Source: MFD04580-c1 sp963702995 (GTDB lineage: Bacteria > Planctomycetota > Phycisphaerae > Tepidisphaerales > Tepidisphaeraceae). From it: 64,000 nucleotides of DNA. The translations under genes and the position numbers were made by a program. The notes beneath the pieces were generated by a model that did no database searches, was not told the origin of the DNA, and saw nothing but the letters and a program-made list of their open reading frames with translations. Positions 10,193-19,122 of this stretch are shown here, one piece after another (within the stretch, counting starts at the first letter, position 1; every line of letters starts with the position of its first letter). Location: NCBI GenBank assembly GCA_963702995.1, contig OY969783.1:5518001-5582000 (forward strand). Reading direction: 5' to 3'.

Positions 10193-10692
10193 TCAGAGCC
10201 AACTGTCAATTGGTCGAGCCAGGTTCCGAAAGTCCTCGGCGGGCAGGGCAACCGTCTCCCATTTCACGCTGCGCCGCCGCATGTGGTTGCGGTATTCCGA
10301 GAGGTCAACGCCCATCATCTGATACCAGCGGCCGCGATGCTCGAACATGCCTGGCTCGGGCGTCAGCGGCGCGTCGATCCAGTAAATGAACGTCAGCAGC
10401 GCCTTGTACCCCTCGCCAAAGACCTGCTCCCACTGCATGAGGTCCACAACGTCCTGCTCCGTCGTCCAGGTCTGGAAGCCCGCCCGGCCCGACTTTCGCG
10501 CCGGGCTTGCCGCCCCTTTACGTCAACCAGCAGGTTCGGGCCGGTCTTGCTGTAGACGACGAAATCGAACGACTTCAGCTTCGCGGTGGCGAACAGCGCC
10601 TTCTTGGCTTCGTCCACCGCCACGCACGGGATCCCACGCTCCCGAAGGAACGCCTCGAAAGCCGCTTCGTAATGGACGGTGCGATCAGCCAT
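10193..10692 (-). CDS. HYExAFE-family protein, likely nuclease-fold (one frameshift)
   Basis: About 166 residues when read across a shift near 10495. The N-terminus from 10692 carries the family signature HYEAAFEAFLRERGIPC, then a nuclease-like core KSFDFVVYSKTGPNLLVDVKGR; the D...DVKG pattern is what PD-(D/E)XK enzymes use to bind metal. The C-terminal part in the other frame reads FQTWTTEQDVVDLMQWEQVF and ends at 10193. The HYExAFE family is a named but uncharacterised group known mainly from Planctomycetota; a nuclease role is inference from the motif. It converges on gpsA, with a short repeat between them. Confidence 0.75.
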
Positions 10693-10858
10693 GTGGTCCC
10701 CTCGGTGACGCCCGCCCCCTGGTTGCCCGCCGTCGCGCTGAACGGATTCGAAACGGTACGAGTCGCGAGCGCGGCGGTGCGACAGGCGGGCGACGGCGAA
10801 GCCTGTCCCAGCGGGGCCATTCTATCGAAAAGTGGGGGGCCATCGCTACATTGGCCTC

Positions 10859-11434
10859 ATGCGCATCATCGCCGGCGAATTTCGCGGCCGAACGCTTCTC
10901 CCCCCCGAGGGTGACGTCACCCGGCCGATCACCGACCGGGTCAAGCAATCCCTGTTTGACATCCTCGCGCCGCGGATCGAAGGGGCCGCCGCGTTCGACC
11001 TGTTCGCCGGCACGGGCAGCATGGGCCTGGAATGCCTGAGCCGCGGCGCCGCGTTCGCCACCTTCTTCGACGCCGACCGGTCCGCCCTGGCCCGCCTCCG
11101 CCGTAATATCGACGCGGTCGGCGTCGCCGCCCGCTCGAAAGTCATCCCCGGCGACCTCTTCAAATGGTTCCGCGCGACCGACCCCACCCCCGCGATCGAC
11201 TTCGCCTTTCTCGACCCGCCGTATCGCTTCCTCACCGAGCGCCCCGACGACGTGCGCTCACTGGGCCGCCGGCTCGCCCTGATGCTCAAGCCCGACGGCA
11301 TCGTGATCTTCCGCCACGACGCGGCCGATCAACTCTCCCTCCCTGGCCTTCGTCATTTCGATCAGCGCGCCTACGGTGGGATGATGCTGGAGTTTCTCCA
11401 GGCCGACCCGCCCGCCGGCGTCGCCGCGCCTTAG
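10859..11434 (+). CDS. rsmD: 16S rRNA (guanine(966)-N2)-methyltransferase
   Basis: 191 residues. RsmD methylates G966 in the 30S subunit using S-adenosylmethionine. ATG 10859 gives the classic N-terminus MRIIAGEFRGRTLLPPEG followed by RPITDRVKQSLFDIL. The SAM-binding region is FDLFAGTGSMGLECLSRGA, the acidic motif is FFDADRSAL, and the catalytic motif is FLDPPYRF. It is divergent from the HYExAFE gene and convergent with the FAD oxidoreductase. The frame is intact. Confidence 0.93.
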   Translation: MRIIAGEFRGRTLLPPEGDVTRPITDRVKQSLFDILAPRIEGAAAFDLFAGTGSMGLECLSRGAAFATFFDADRSALARLRRNIDAVGVAARSKVIPGDLFKWFRATDPTPAIDFAFLDPPYRFLTERPDDVRSLGRRLALMLKPDGIVIFRHDAADQLSLPGLRHFDQRAYGGMMLEFLQADPPAGVAAP

Positions 11435-11494
11435 GGACCGCACCGCGGTCCGCCAACGGGTGCGCGAATCGCACGTCGCCCCCAAGCGCCTCGT

Positions 11495-12924
11495 TCACTC
11501 CCCCCGGATCGCCGCCCGCGCCGCGTAGTAGCCGCACATGCCGTGAACGCCGCCACCCGGCGGTGTCGATGCCGAACAGAGGTAGACGCGCGGGAGCGCG
11601 GTCTTGTAGGGGCTGAGTACGGATGTCGGCCGCGAGAACAGTTGCGACAACGTGTTGGCCCCACCGGTCACGTCGCCGCCGACGAGGTTCGGGTTATGCC
11701 GCTCCAGCGCCGCCGGGCCAAGGACGCTCCGCTGGAGGATGACATCACGGAACCCCGGCGCGAACCGCTCGATCTGCCCCTCCACGGCGGCCGACGCATC
11801 GTCGCTCGAACCGTGCGGGACATGACAATACGCCCAGAGCGTGTGCCGGCCCGCCGGGGTGCGCGTCGGATCGAATTGCGTCGGCTGAACGACCAGGACG
11901 TACGGCCGCTCACACCGGTGCCCGTCCCAGCACGCCTGCTCGGATTCGGCGATCGCATCGAACGTGCCGCCGAGATGCACCGTCCCCGCCCGCGCCACCT
12001 CCGGCGCCGTCCAGGGGACGGGAGCGCTCAAAGCCCAATCCATCTTGAACGCGCCAGGGCTGTACCGAAATCGCTCCAATCCCGCCGCGTAGGCGACAGG
12101 CAACCGATCGCCCGCCAGACGAAGGAACTGTCGCGGCGTGACATCGCAAAGGATCGACCGCGCGTCGCCCAGTTCATCCAGCGACCTTACCTCGCGGCCG
12201 GTCTCGATGACGCCCCCCAACGACCGCAAGTACGCCGCCATCGCGTCCGCCAGCCGCTGCGACCCCCCGCGCGCGACCGGCCATCCCCCCGCGTGAGCGC
12301 TCACCGCCAGCACCATCCCAAACGCGGCCGTCCCGGCGGCGTCCATCGGCATCACCGCATGCGCGGCCAACCCGGCAAATACCCCGCGCGCCCTTTCACC
12401 CGCGAAATGGTGTTGCGCGAACGATCGCGCCGAGCGAATCCCATTCAGCCCAAATTGCGCGAGCAGGAGCGGGTGCATCGAGAACCGCAGCGGCCCCAGA
12501 AGCTCCGGCGCCAATCTCGGCCAGGCATCGACCAGCGGCTGAAAGACATCCTGGTACGCGCCGCCGTCACTCCCAAGCTGCCGCGCCGTCGCCTCGACCG
12601 ATCGCTCAATCAGAACCGCCGATCCGTCGTCAAACGGATGGGCGACCGGCGCCGACGGATGGACCAGCTCCAACCCGTGCTCCGACAGCGGGAGCGACGC
12701 CAGCATCGGCGAGGCGAGCGCCAGCGCCTGCACGGTCGAGCAGACATCGTGGACGTAGCCCGGCAACGTCAACGTGGCCGAACGGCACGACCCGCCCACC
12801 GCATCGGCCGCCTCGCGCACGATCACCGAGCGGCCGTTGCGCGCCAGCTCAATCGCCGCGGCGAGCCCGTTCGGCCCGCGCCGATGACGGCCGCGTCGTA
12901 TTTGAAACCGCTCGTGGATCGCAT
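11495..12924 (-). CDS. phytoene-desaturase-like NAD(P)/FAD-dependent oxidoreductase (one frameshift)
   Basis: About 476 residues from ATG 12924. The start reads MRSTSGFKYDAAVIGAG, and the dinucleotide-binding fold continues only after a frame change at about 12872-12876: adding one C restores GAGPNGLAAAIELARNGR, a textbook GxGxxG motif. The rest includes IVREAADAVGGSCRSATLT, and the C-terminus has RVYLCSASTPPGGGVHGM, as in PYROXD2/CrtI-like FAD enzymes. Such proteins act on hydrophobic substrates (carotenoids, lipids, retinoids); the substrate here is unknown. The missing C lies within ggcccgcg, consistent with sequence error. Confidence 0.82.
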
Positions 12925-12955
12925 TGGTGATGTTCGAACGTCCACTGACGGCGGA

Positions 12956-13302
12956 TCAGAGCGGGATTCGAAAGACCTCATTGGCACATTCGCCATGCGC
13001 CGAGGCAAGAGCGATCAGTTCCAAATCCATGACGATCTGCCCTATAGTCGCTTCGAGCTGATGCGCGAACGCCAGGCCTGCGAACTGTCGGCCGGCGTTT
13101 TTCCAATCCTGGGCGAGGGCCGCGAAACGGATGTCCTGAGTGAAGAGAAGGCGGCCGAGATCAGCAGCACGTTCAAGGAGGCGTTCGTCTTCCAGGAGAT
13201 CAGCGCGATCCTCCTGCGCCGTGATCACGTCAACTCCGCGCCGCGCAACTGTTCAGCGACCGATCTCGGCACATGGACATCCAAATACAGCGGCGTCGGC
13301 AT
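12956..13302 (-). CDS. DUF5615 PIN-like toxin candidate (one frameshift)
   Basis: About 115 residues from ATG 13302. The N-terminus MPTPLYLDVHVPRSVAEQLR carries the conserved first Asp of the PIN-like fold. A one-base loss near 13234-13237 breaks the frame; one more G gives RGAGVDVITAQEDRADLLED, the second conserved acidic region. The third is TQDIRFAALAQDWKNAG. This matches DUF5615, predicted PIN-like RNases that pair with DUF433 proteins. The ATG immediately follows the stop codon of the upstream DUF433 gene (TGA then ATG), so the two are translationally coupled. Confidence 0.75.
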
Positions 13303-13615
13303 TCAAAGCCGCCCTGCCGCGCGAAGACGCAGGACGAGCGGTGTCGGCTCCGCCTGCAAACGTGCTTCGTGACTCAGCCGCACTTCATCGCGAAGCTCAC
13401 CGTCGATCTGCGCCTGATGATCGAAGTAATACGCCATGACGGTATGAGCTTCGGCGAGCGTGAGATAGGAGTGCTGGCGGCACATCTCTTCGGGCGACCA
13501 CCCGTACGCCAGGTAATCCGCAACGAGTTGCGAAACGCGCACTCGCGGGCCCGTCTAGCCGGGCCGCTTCACCGGCGGGAACGTCTATATGGGGGTAAAC
13601 AATCTCGGCGGCCAT
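13303..13615 (-). CDS. DUF433 antitoxin-like DNA-binding protein (one frameshift)
   Basis: About 103 residues from ATG 13615 (MAAEIVYPHIDVPAGEAARL). Removing one base in the run at 13546-13552 gives DGPRVRVSQLVADYLAYGWS, which is the DUF433 core, followed by PEEMCRQHSYLTLAEAHTVM. The family has a winged or simple helix-turn-helix fold and is the usual first gene of DUF433-DUF5615 modules, predicted type II toxin-antitoxin pairs. The stop at 13303-13305 directly abuts the start of the partner gene. Autoregulation by the pair is plausible but not shown here. Confidence 0.75.
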
Positions 13616-13647
13616 GACCAGTATTGTAGCATCCGGCGGCCGCTGCG

Positions 13648-14349
13648 TTATCCGGCCGTCGCCGCGTCGAGCTTCTCTTCGGCCTCCGGCTTGCGGATGT
13701 ACACGGGCGTCAGCCGATCCAGGTCGATGAATTGACCGGCGGCCGCCAATCGCGCCCCCAGCGCCGCCACGACCGACGCTCGCGCGTTCCATCGCTCGGG
13801 GGGCGTCTGAATCACGGCCGCGTCGTCTATCGGAATGCCGCCCTGATGGAAGGGCAACCCCTCGCCCAGCAGGTGGACGGGGCGCGGGCTCCGCTGAAGC
13901 ATGGCCGCCAGGGTGTCGAGATGGGCCGGCTCATCGATCGCCCACGCCTGTGCCGCATCGCGTCGGGAGAGCCGCGCGGTGAAGATCTGGCCCCGCTTTG
14001 CATTGAGGACGATCACGACCGTCGTCGCCTCGTCCGGCGCATTTCGAGCCAGGACTTCGACCGTGGGCACAGCGACGACCTTCGCCCCCGTCGCGAAAGC
14101 AAGTGTCTTCACCATGGTGATGCCGATCCGCAGCCCGGTGAACGAGCCAGGCCCGGTGGAGATGTAAAGCTCCCGCAAGTCGGCGGGGCGCCAGCCCCGG
14201 GCGCGGCAGAGCGCATCGATTCGAGGGATGATCTCGGCCGCGTGCTTCAATCCGTGGGGGAAGGTCTCTTCATCAAGGGCTACCCCATCGTCCACCGTGG
14301 CGACAGAGCCGACGCGGCCCGAGGTTTCAATAGCGATTGCGCGGGGCAT
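13648..14349 (-). CDS. tsaB: tRNA threonylcarbamoyladenosine biosynthesis protein TsaB
   Basis: 233 residues. TsaB is the non-catalytic partner of TsaD in making the t6A modification at position 37 of ANN-decoding tRNAs. The N-terminus MPRAIAIETSGRVGSVATV matches the ASKHA-like fold start (ILAIDTS type), and the highly conserved STGPGSFTGLRIGITMVKT follows at about residues 65-83. The start at 14349 has no credible upstream alternative. The DUF433-DUF5615 pair lies downstream on the same strand. Confidence 0.92.
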   Translation of the reverse strand: MPRAIAIETSGRVGSVATVDDGVALDEETFPHGLKHAAEIIPRIDALCRARGWRPADLRELYISTGPGSFTGLRIGITMVKTLAFATGAKVVAVPTVEVLARNAPDEATTVVIVLNAKRGQIFTARLSRRDAAQAWAIDEPAHLDTLAAMLQRSPRPVHLLGEGLPFHQGGIPIDDAAVIQTPPERWNARASVVAALGARLAAAGQFIDLDRLTPVYIRKPEAEEKLDAATAG

Positions 14350-14666
14350 GGCTCGAATGATACGCGCCGAGCACGCGATCGGCGCGATGGCGCGGGCGTC
14401 GGCGCCGAGCCGTGCGGGGACGAGCGCAATTTAATCGTGAAGCGATGCTGCCGGTGTCCCCGAGTGTTGCTCAATCGTGATTTAAGCCCGCGATGCAACG
14501 GCGGCCGCCTTGATGAAACCACCGCGGCCGCCAGTGCATGACGCGCGATCGAACCCTAACGCGTGACCGTACACTGTAGCAGGCACACTCCGTGTGCCGT
14601 CAGCCTCCGCATCGAGAACTGTCCGCCGCCGCGCCGGGACCGCCGCCGCACCGGGACCAACGCGAA
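14350..14666. other. intergenic region with a 27-bp repeat copy
   Basis: No gene is visible in these 317 bases. Positions 14575-14601 hold an exact copy of the 27-bp TGTAGCAGGCAC... word also present at 4111-4137, and two gcggccgc octamers lie near 14505-14531. The promoter of tsaB should be in the left part, but I cannot mark convincing boxes. Confidence 0.5.
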
Positions 14667-16199
14667 TCAACCCATCCGAAGCGTTCGCGGCACGTACCCC
14701 ATTACCAGCCCGCAGGCGGCCATCATCAGGCCCGCCCCCATCAGATAGAGGCGCGAATGGGGCTCGTAGCAGAGCTGCGCGAACCGGCCGCCGACGGGTT
14801 GGTACGGCGGGAGCGGGGCGGGGGGCTTCACGTTGGTGACGCCGAAAGGGGACGTATCACCGGCGGCCGCCACGGCGGCGCGATCGCCGCTAACGGTCAG
14901 CGGGAGCACTCGGCTCCCATGCCGAATTTTCTTCATCTGGCGCTGGGCAAGCCGCTCGGCCAGCGAGGGGTCGTTCGAGACGCGGTGCAGAAACTCCTCG
15001 TTCGTCGCCACCTGCCGCTGGATGGAGTCCAGGTCGTTGCGGAGGCGAAGCCGCTCGTAGGCGATCCGGCGATTGCCATCGGCCAGTGGGATAATGATGC
15101 AGCAGGCGATGAGCCCGATCCCGACGCACAGGAGGGGGATGGTCCACAGCCCGCTGCCGCCGCCGACGCCGGACGCTTCAAGCTCCGATTCGTCCGGGGC
15201 GCTCGCGTAGGAGAGGGACTTCTCCCAGTCGCCCGCCGGCGTCGCGGGCACCGGCGACGACGCGACGGCGGCCTCGGCCTCGACCCTCGCCGCCCCGGGA
15301 CGGCGACGGACGCGCTGTCGCGGCGGCCGCACGTCTGCCGCGAGAGGGGCGGCCGGCATCTCGACTTCCGAAGCGGCGGCCGGCGTTGCTTCATCCGTCG
15401 GCAGTGCGGCGGCCATTGCCGCGACCGGTTCAGTAGATGTTTCGCACGACCCGCTTGCGGTCAGGGTCGCGGCGGCCGCTACTTCGATTTCCGCTTTAGG
15501 CGCGGCGTCGTTCGACTGCGGGCACGGGGACGCCGCGATGTTGACCACGGCGTCATCGCCAGAGGCCGATTCGGAACCCGCTGTACACGCGACGTTGACT
15601 GTCGAGAAGGCGGCCGCGCTGACAGTTTCTCCCCCGGAGAATGTGCTGACGAAATCGTCCTCTTCAACAAACGGCAGCCGCACGTCGCCCACAGGCTCGA
15701 ACGCCGGCACGGTCATCTCCTCCATCGCCAGGCTCGGGCATTGGGCGATCAAGGCTGCGAGCGGCTCGACCTCCATATCGCCGGCGGCCGCGTCGGTCGC
15801 TGACAAGCCCTCTGCGGCCCCGGCTTCTTCGGGAGCGTAGAGTGCGTCGATCACGGCGGCCGAGTAGACCGCGCTTTCGTCGAGTAGGTCGGGGTCCAGT
15901 GCGCCGTCGATGAACGCCGCTATCGGCGCTTCACCTTCATCGGCCGCGTCGTCGGCGTGAACAAGCTGAAACGAAGCGACCGCCTCGGGAAGTTCAGGGT
16001 CATCGATCGGGTCGAAGATACTCGGCGACGGTCTCGCCGCAGCTTCCTCAAGGATTGATTCGGGCGGGTTGGACTCGAGCGGCCGGGGAGAGTCGTCGGC
16101 GGGGGCGGCCGCTTTGGCGGGCGGCGCGCCGTCCGAAGGCGTTAAGAGTTCGATCGTCTGCGAGGGGATGTCGATCGTTTCGGCCTTCGGATGGTCCAT
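14667..16199 (-). CDS. acidic Ala-rich membrane protein with coiled coil, unknown function
   Basis: 510 residues from ATG 16199 (MDHPKAETIDIPSQTIELL). Residues 1-340 are low-complexity, acidic and Ala/Pro/Glu-rich, with a basic patch (RPPRQRVRRRPG) just before the membrane. A transmembrane helix follows at about residues 350-372 (LWTIPLLCVGIGLIACC), then a septum-initiator-like heptad region (AYERLRLRNDLDSIQRQVA, 380-420), and a second helix near the C-terminus (YLMGAGLMMAACGLVMGYV). The layout resembles FtsB/DivIC-like bitopic proteins but has a long cytoplasmic-type tail; a division role would be a guess. It follows enolase on the same strand with a 65-bp gap. Upstream in-frame sequence belongs to shifted enolase. 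Confidence 0.6.
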   Translation of the reverse strand: MDHPKAETIDIPSQTIELLTPSDGAPPAKAAAPADDSPRPLESNPPESILEEAAARPSPSIFDPIDDPELPEAVASFQLVHADDAADEGEAPIAAFIDGALDPDLLDESAVYSAAVIDALYAPEEAGAAEGLSATDAAAGDMEVEPLAALIAQCPSLAMEEMTVPAFEPVGDVRLPFVEEDDFVSTFSGGETVSAAAFSTVNVACTAGSESASGDDAVVNIAASPCPQSNDAAPKAEIEVAAAATLTASGSCETSTEPVAAMAAALPTDEATPAAASEVEMPAAPLAADVRPPRQRVRRRPGAARVEAEAAVASSPVPATPAGDWEKSLSYASAPDESELEASGVGGGSGLWTIPLLCVGIGLIACCIIIPLADGNRRIAYERLRLRNDLDSIQRQVATNEEFLHRVSNDPSLAERLAQRQMKKIRHGSRVLPLTVSGDRAAVAAAGDTSPFGVTNVKPPAPLPPYQPVGGRFAQLCYEPHSRLYLMGAGLMMAACGLVMGYVPRTLRMG

Positions 16200-16264
16200 C
16201 GTTTTTCGAGCGTCGGGGCCGCGGCGCCCGGGTGAGGCGCCGCGGCCGCGAGAGGCTCGTCCCG

Positions 16265-17555
16265 TCATTTGTTCCAGAACTTGCCGCCGTACTGGGCGCG
16301 GTCCCCCAGTTGCTCTTCGATTCGGATCAATTGGTTGTACTTGGCGACGCGGTCGCTCCGGGCCGGGGCGCCGGTCTTGATCTGCCCGCAGTTGGTCGCC
16401 ACGGCGATGTCGGCGATGGTGCTGTCTTCGGTCTCGCCGCTGCGGTGGCTGCAGGACGGCGCTGTAGCCGTTGCGAATGGCCATGTTCACGGCCGCGAAC
16501 GTCTCAGACAGCGTCCCAATCTGGTTGACCTTCACCAGGATGCTATTGGCCGTCTTGGTGCTGATCCCCTTCTCCAGGAACTTCACGTTGGTGACGAACA
16601 GGTCGTCCCCGACAAGCTGGATCTTGCTGCCGACGCGATCGGTGAACAGCTTCCAGCCTTCCCAGTCGTTCTCGGCGAAGCCATCTTCGATCGACCGGAT
16701 GGGGTACTTCTCGACCCACTTCTGCCAGTAGTCCGCCATCGCCTCGCTGCTGAGGATCTTGTCCGGGTTGCTCTTGAAGAACTTGTAGCCCTTTTTCTCA
16801 TTGTCCCACAGCTCGCTGGCGGCCGGGTCCAGCGCGACGAAGATCTGCTTGCCGAACTCATAGCCGGCGGCCGTGACGGCTTCACCGATGACCTTCAGCG
16901 CGTCTTCGTTGTCCTTCAGGTCCGGGGCGAAGCCCCCCTCGTCGCCGACGGCGGTGCTCAGCTTGGCCTTGTGGAGCACCTTCTTTAGGGCGTGGTAGAT
17001 CTCAACGCCGGCCCGGAGCGCGTCGCTGTAGTTGTCGAAGCCCCAGGGCTGGATCATGAATTCCTGGAAATCGACGTTGTTGTCCGCGTGCTTGCCGCCG
17101 TTGAGGATGTTCATCATCGGCACCGGCAGGGTCCGGGCGCCGGGACCGCCGAGGTAGCGGTAGAGCGGCAGGTTGCAGGCCTCGGCCGCCGCCTTAGCCA
17201 CCGCCATCGACACGCCAAGGATGGCGTTCGCGCCGAGCTTGGCCTTGTTGGGGGTGCCGTCCAGGTCGATCATCAACTGGTCGATGTGCTCCTGGTCGCG
17301 CGGGTCGAGCCCGATCAGCTCGGGGGCGATCTTGGTGTTGACGTTCTCAACGGCCTTGGAGACGCCCTTGCCGACGTAAATCTTCTTGTCGTCGTCGCGC
17401 AGCTCGACGGCTTCGTGCTCGCCGGTGCTGGCGCCGCTGGGGACGGCGGCGCGGCCGAGTGTCCCGTCCTCGAGCATCACGTCCACCTCGACCGTCGGGT
17501 TGCCGCGGGAGTCGAGGATCTGCCGGCCTTGGATGAATTCGATGCTCAGGCTCAT
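16265..17555 (-). CDS. eno: enolase (one frameshift)
   Basis: 429 residues when read across a shift, the standard length. Enolase converts 2-phosphoglycerate to phosphoenolpyruvate in glycolysis. ATG 17555 gives MSLSIEFIQGRQILDSRGNP. Visible motifs are the loop SGASTGEHEAVEL, GGKHADNNVDFQEFMIQP, the metal ligands in FVALDPAASELW, SIEDGFAENDW and LVGDDLFVTN, and the catalytic lysine in SILVKVNQIGTLSET. At 16449-16453 one extra base disrupts the frame; without it the C-terminus reads SHRSGETEDSTIADIAVA, then QIKTGAPARSDRVAKYNQL and GGKFWNK with a stop at 16265. Because enolase is normally a single essential gene, this shift is almost certainly a sequence error. The following frame should not be read as a long fusion. 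Confidence 0.93.
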
Positions 17556-17867
17556 GTGATATTCGTCCCGTCAAAGGCGATCGATCGACAGCGGGGGCCT
17601 GTCTCGACACGATGATCGCGTCGAAACCGCCACCCGGTCGGCCGTCGCGCCGGACTGGGGACGCTCCTTTGTTATCGGACGTAGCGGGCTGAAAACTGTA
17701 ACGCTGGACGCAGCGCCCAGAACGGGGTCGAAGTCTATGCGCGGGGGGTCGAGTGTCAAACCGGTCCGAGCCGGTTCAATCTCGGCGGCAAAAAGCGTTG
17801 GAGTGGGACTGCCCCAAGCCAACCGCCAGGCGTTTTGCGATCTAATTCGTGGCGGCGTGTGGTCGAC
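17556..17867. other. intergenic region upstream of enolase
   Basis: About 310 bases without a supported gene. It must contain the leader and promoter of enolase (minus strand) and the 3' side of the DUF2007 gene. I see no clear hairpin, repeat or promoter boxes. Confidence 0.4.
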
Positions 17868-18257
17868 TCACGCCAGCGTTTCGGCCGCGCCGGCGGCGGG
17901 TGGGGCGGGGTGGCCGCAGTGCCAGCAGTTGGTGAACTGCATCTCCACACGCTCGCCGCAGTGGGCGCAGGCCCATGTTGGGCGCGGGGCGTCGGCGGTC
18001 GCAGCGTCAGCCCCCGACTCGCTGAGCGGGGGGCCGCCCGGCGGCCGCATCTGGTATGTTCGAAGCACCGGTGCGGCGCGGGAGACATCGGCGTCGTTCA
18101 CCCAGACCGAAGGAAGGGACTCGCTCGTCAGCGGCAACCCGCCCCAGGTTCCCTCAAGCGCTTCTCCTTGAACGACGGCCTCGATCCCTTCCTCCTGAAG
18201 CAGCCCCACCAGGAAGTGGGCGTCCATCGCATCCCGCGCGGTGTAAATGTGTTGCAT
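17868..18257 (-). CDS. DUF2007 domain protein with zinc ribbon
   Basis: 129 residues from ATG 18257. Residues 1-70 form a DUF2007-like module (MQHIYTARDAMDAHFLVGLL...VWVNDADVSRAAPVLRTY), a family annotated as putative signal-transducing. After a short Pro/Gly linker, residues 96-115 form a zinc ribbon with two CxxC pairs (CAHCGERVEM and NCWHCGH). It is a compact relative of the protein at 7091. It lies between enolase and an ABM monooxygenase gene, all on the minus strand. The function is unknown. Confidence 0.7.
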   Translation of the reverse strand: MQHIYTARDAMDAHFLVGLLQEEGIEAVVQGEALEGTWGGLPLTSESLPSVWVNDADVSRAAPVLRTYQMRPPGGPPLSESGADAATADAPRPTWACAHCGERVEMQFTNCWHCGHPAPPAAGAAETLA

Positions 18258-18420
18258 GGCGGCAGTCTACTCGGCGGGGCGGCCTTGATGGGACGGGGAA
18301 AGCGGCCGCCCGCCTGTCCGTCGGAATGCGCTCGTTCAATCCCGCGATTCGGCCTGCGACCCCGTCAAAAACGCGCCGAGCCCGCAACGGTTCAGAGAGA
18401 CCCGGACGCAACGGTGACGC

Positions 18421-18708
18421 TTACGCGTTGCTATACACTTTGTGCCGCGGCCGCGACCGCAGCATCTCCGCCTTCCCCCACGCGACCACTTTTTTGAACG
18501 CGTCACTGTGGATGAAGGCTTCAAACGCCTCCTTCGTCTCCCATTGGCTCAGAATGACGTAGCTCCCCACGGACGCAACATCTTCGTACATGTGCGAGTC
18601 GGTGTGACCGGCAACCGTCTTCAGGTGCTCGATCACATCCAGAAAGCCGCGCTCGAACTCCTGCTCCTTCCCCGCGATCACTTCGTAGTGCATGCCAATC
18701 GTTGTCAT
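18421..18708 (-). CDS. antibiotic biosynthesis monooxygenase (ABM) family protein
   Basis: 95 residues, typical for a single dimeric alpha+beta barrel ABM domain. It reads MTTIGMHYEVIAGKEQEFER, then SHMYEDVASVGSYVILSQW and the family-typical EAFEAFIHSDAFKKV. Members include small quinol or heme monooxygenases and related stress proteins; no substrate can be named. Start ATG 18708 has no alternative. A tandem repeat and a strong hairpin lie just upstream at 18748-18833. Confidence 0.8.
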   Translation of the reverse strand: MTTIGMHYEVIAGKEQEFERGFLDVIEHLKTVAGHTDSHMYEDVASVGSYVILSQWETKEAFEAFIHSDAFKKVVAWGKAEMLRSRPRHKVYSNA

Positions 18709-19122
18709 AAGCGTGCTGCCCGCTCGTGTTCGATAGAAGGTTCCCGGGACGCCGAAGCAGAACGGGACGCCGAAGAAAAACCGGACGCCAAAGAAAAACT
18801 TCCGGAGGGGTGGCTCCTATCCACCTCCGGAAGTGCGCCACGGCTCGGAAGCCGTTGAACTCAAGGGTTAATTCGCCCTGTCGGCGATGGGGGCGACTAT
18901 ACTCTTGCCCTCCGACACTGTCAATCAATGTTCGATCGGCAAAAGGAAAATACGCGACGGTCGCAAGCCATTTATTCGCAGATGTTTACGTTGAATTCGC
19001 ACGCGACAGTCCGGCGACCTTCGGCCACAGGGGAAGCTCTCTTTTCGGCCGGCACAGAACAGTGATTTCTTGCTAGTCGGCGGCCATTTGCGGTCAGGTG
19101 CCGGAGTGGTAGAACGGAACTG
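18709..19122. other. 414-bp intergenic region with tandem repeat and hairpin
   Basis: No supported gene. It contains an imperfect 18-bp tandem repeat (gacgccgaagcagaacgg at 18748, gacgccgaagaaaaaccg at 18766, then gacgccaaagaaaaac) followed directly by a strong hairpin at 18799-18833. The region lies between the ABM gene and the divergent NUDIX gene, so both promoters should be here. Confidence 0.5.
18799..18833. promoter_or_regulatory. strong hairpin (cttccggagg ... cctccggaag)
   Basis: The arms cttccggagg and ccacctccggaag pair almost perfectly, with two unpaired G and a short loop (ctcctat). It lies in the leader of a divergent gene pair, about 90 bases upstream of the ABM start on that strand. 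There is no T-run, so a simple terminator is not obvious. It could be a regulatory RNA structure or a repeat element. Confidence 0.45.

Noticed and set aside
11543..13372. 609-residue plus-strand frame opposite the FAD oxidoreductase and small genes
   Set aside because: GC-rich antisense shadow; composition is highly basic and no motif is seen, while the opposite strand has the FAD motif and DUF433/DUF5615 genes.
14592..15803. 403-residue plus-strand open frame opposite the acidic membrane protein
   Set aside because: Its translation is an Arg/Gly/Pro-rich shadow without domains, and the minus strand carries a clear protein with membrane helices and a start.
14667..17555. 962-residue enolase fusion protein
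   Set aside because: It arises only because a one-base insertion near 16451 moves enolase into the frame of the following gene; the normal enolase C-terminus is in another frame.
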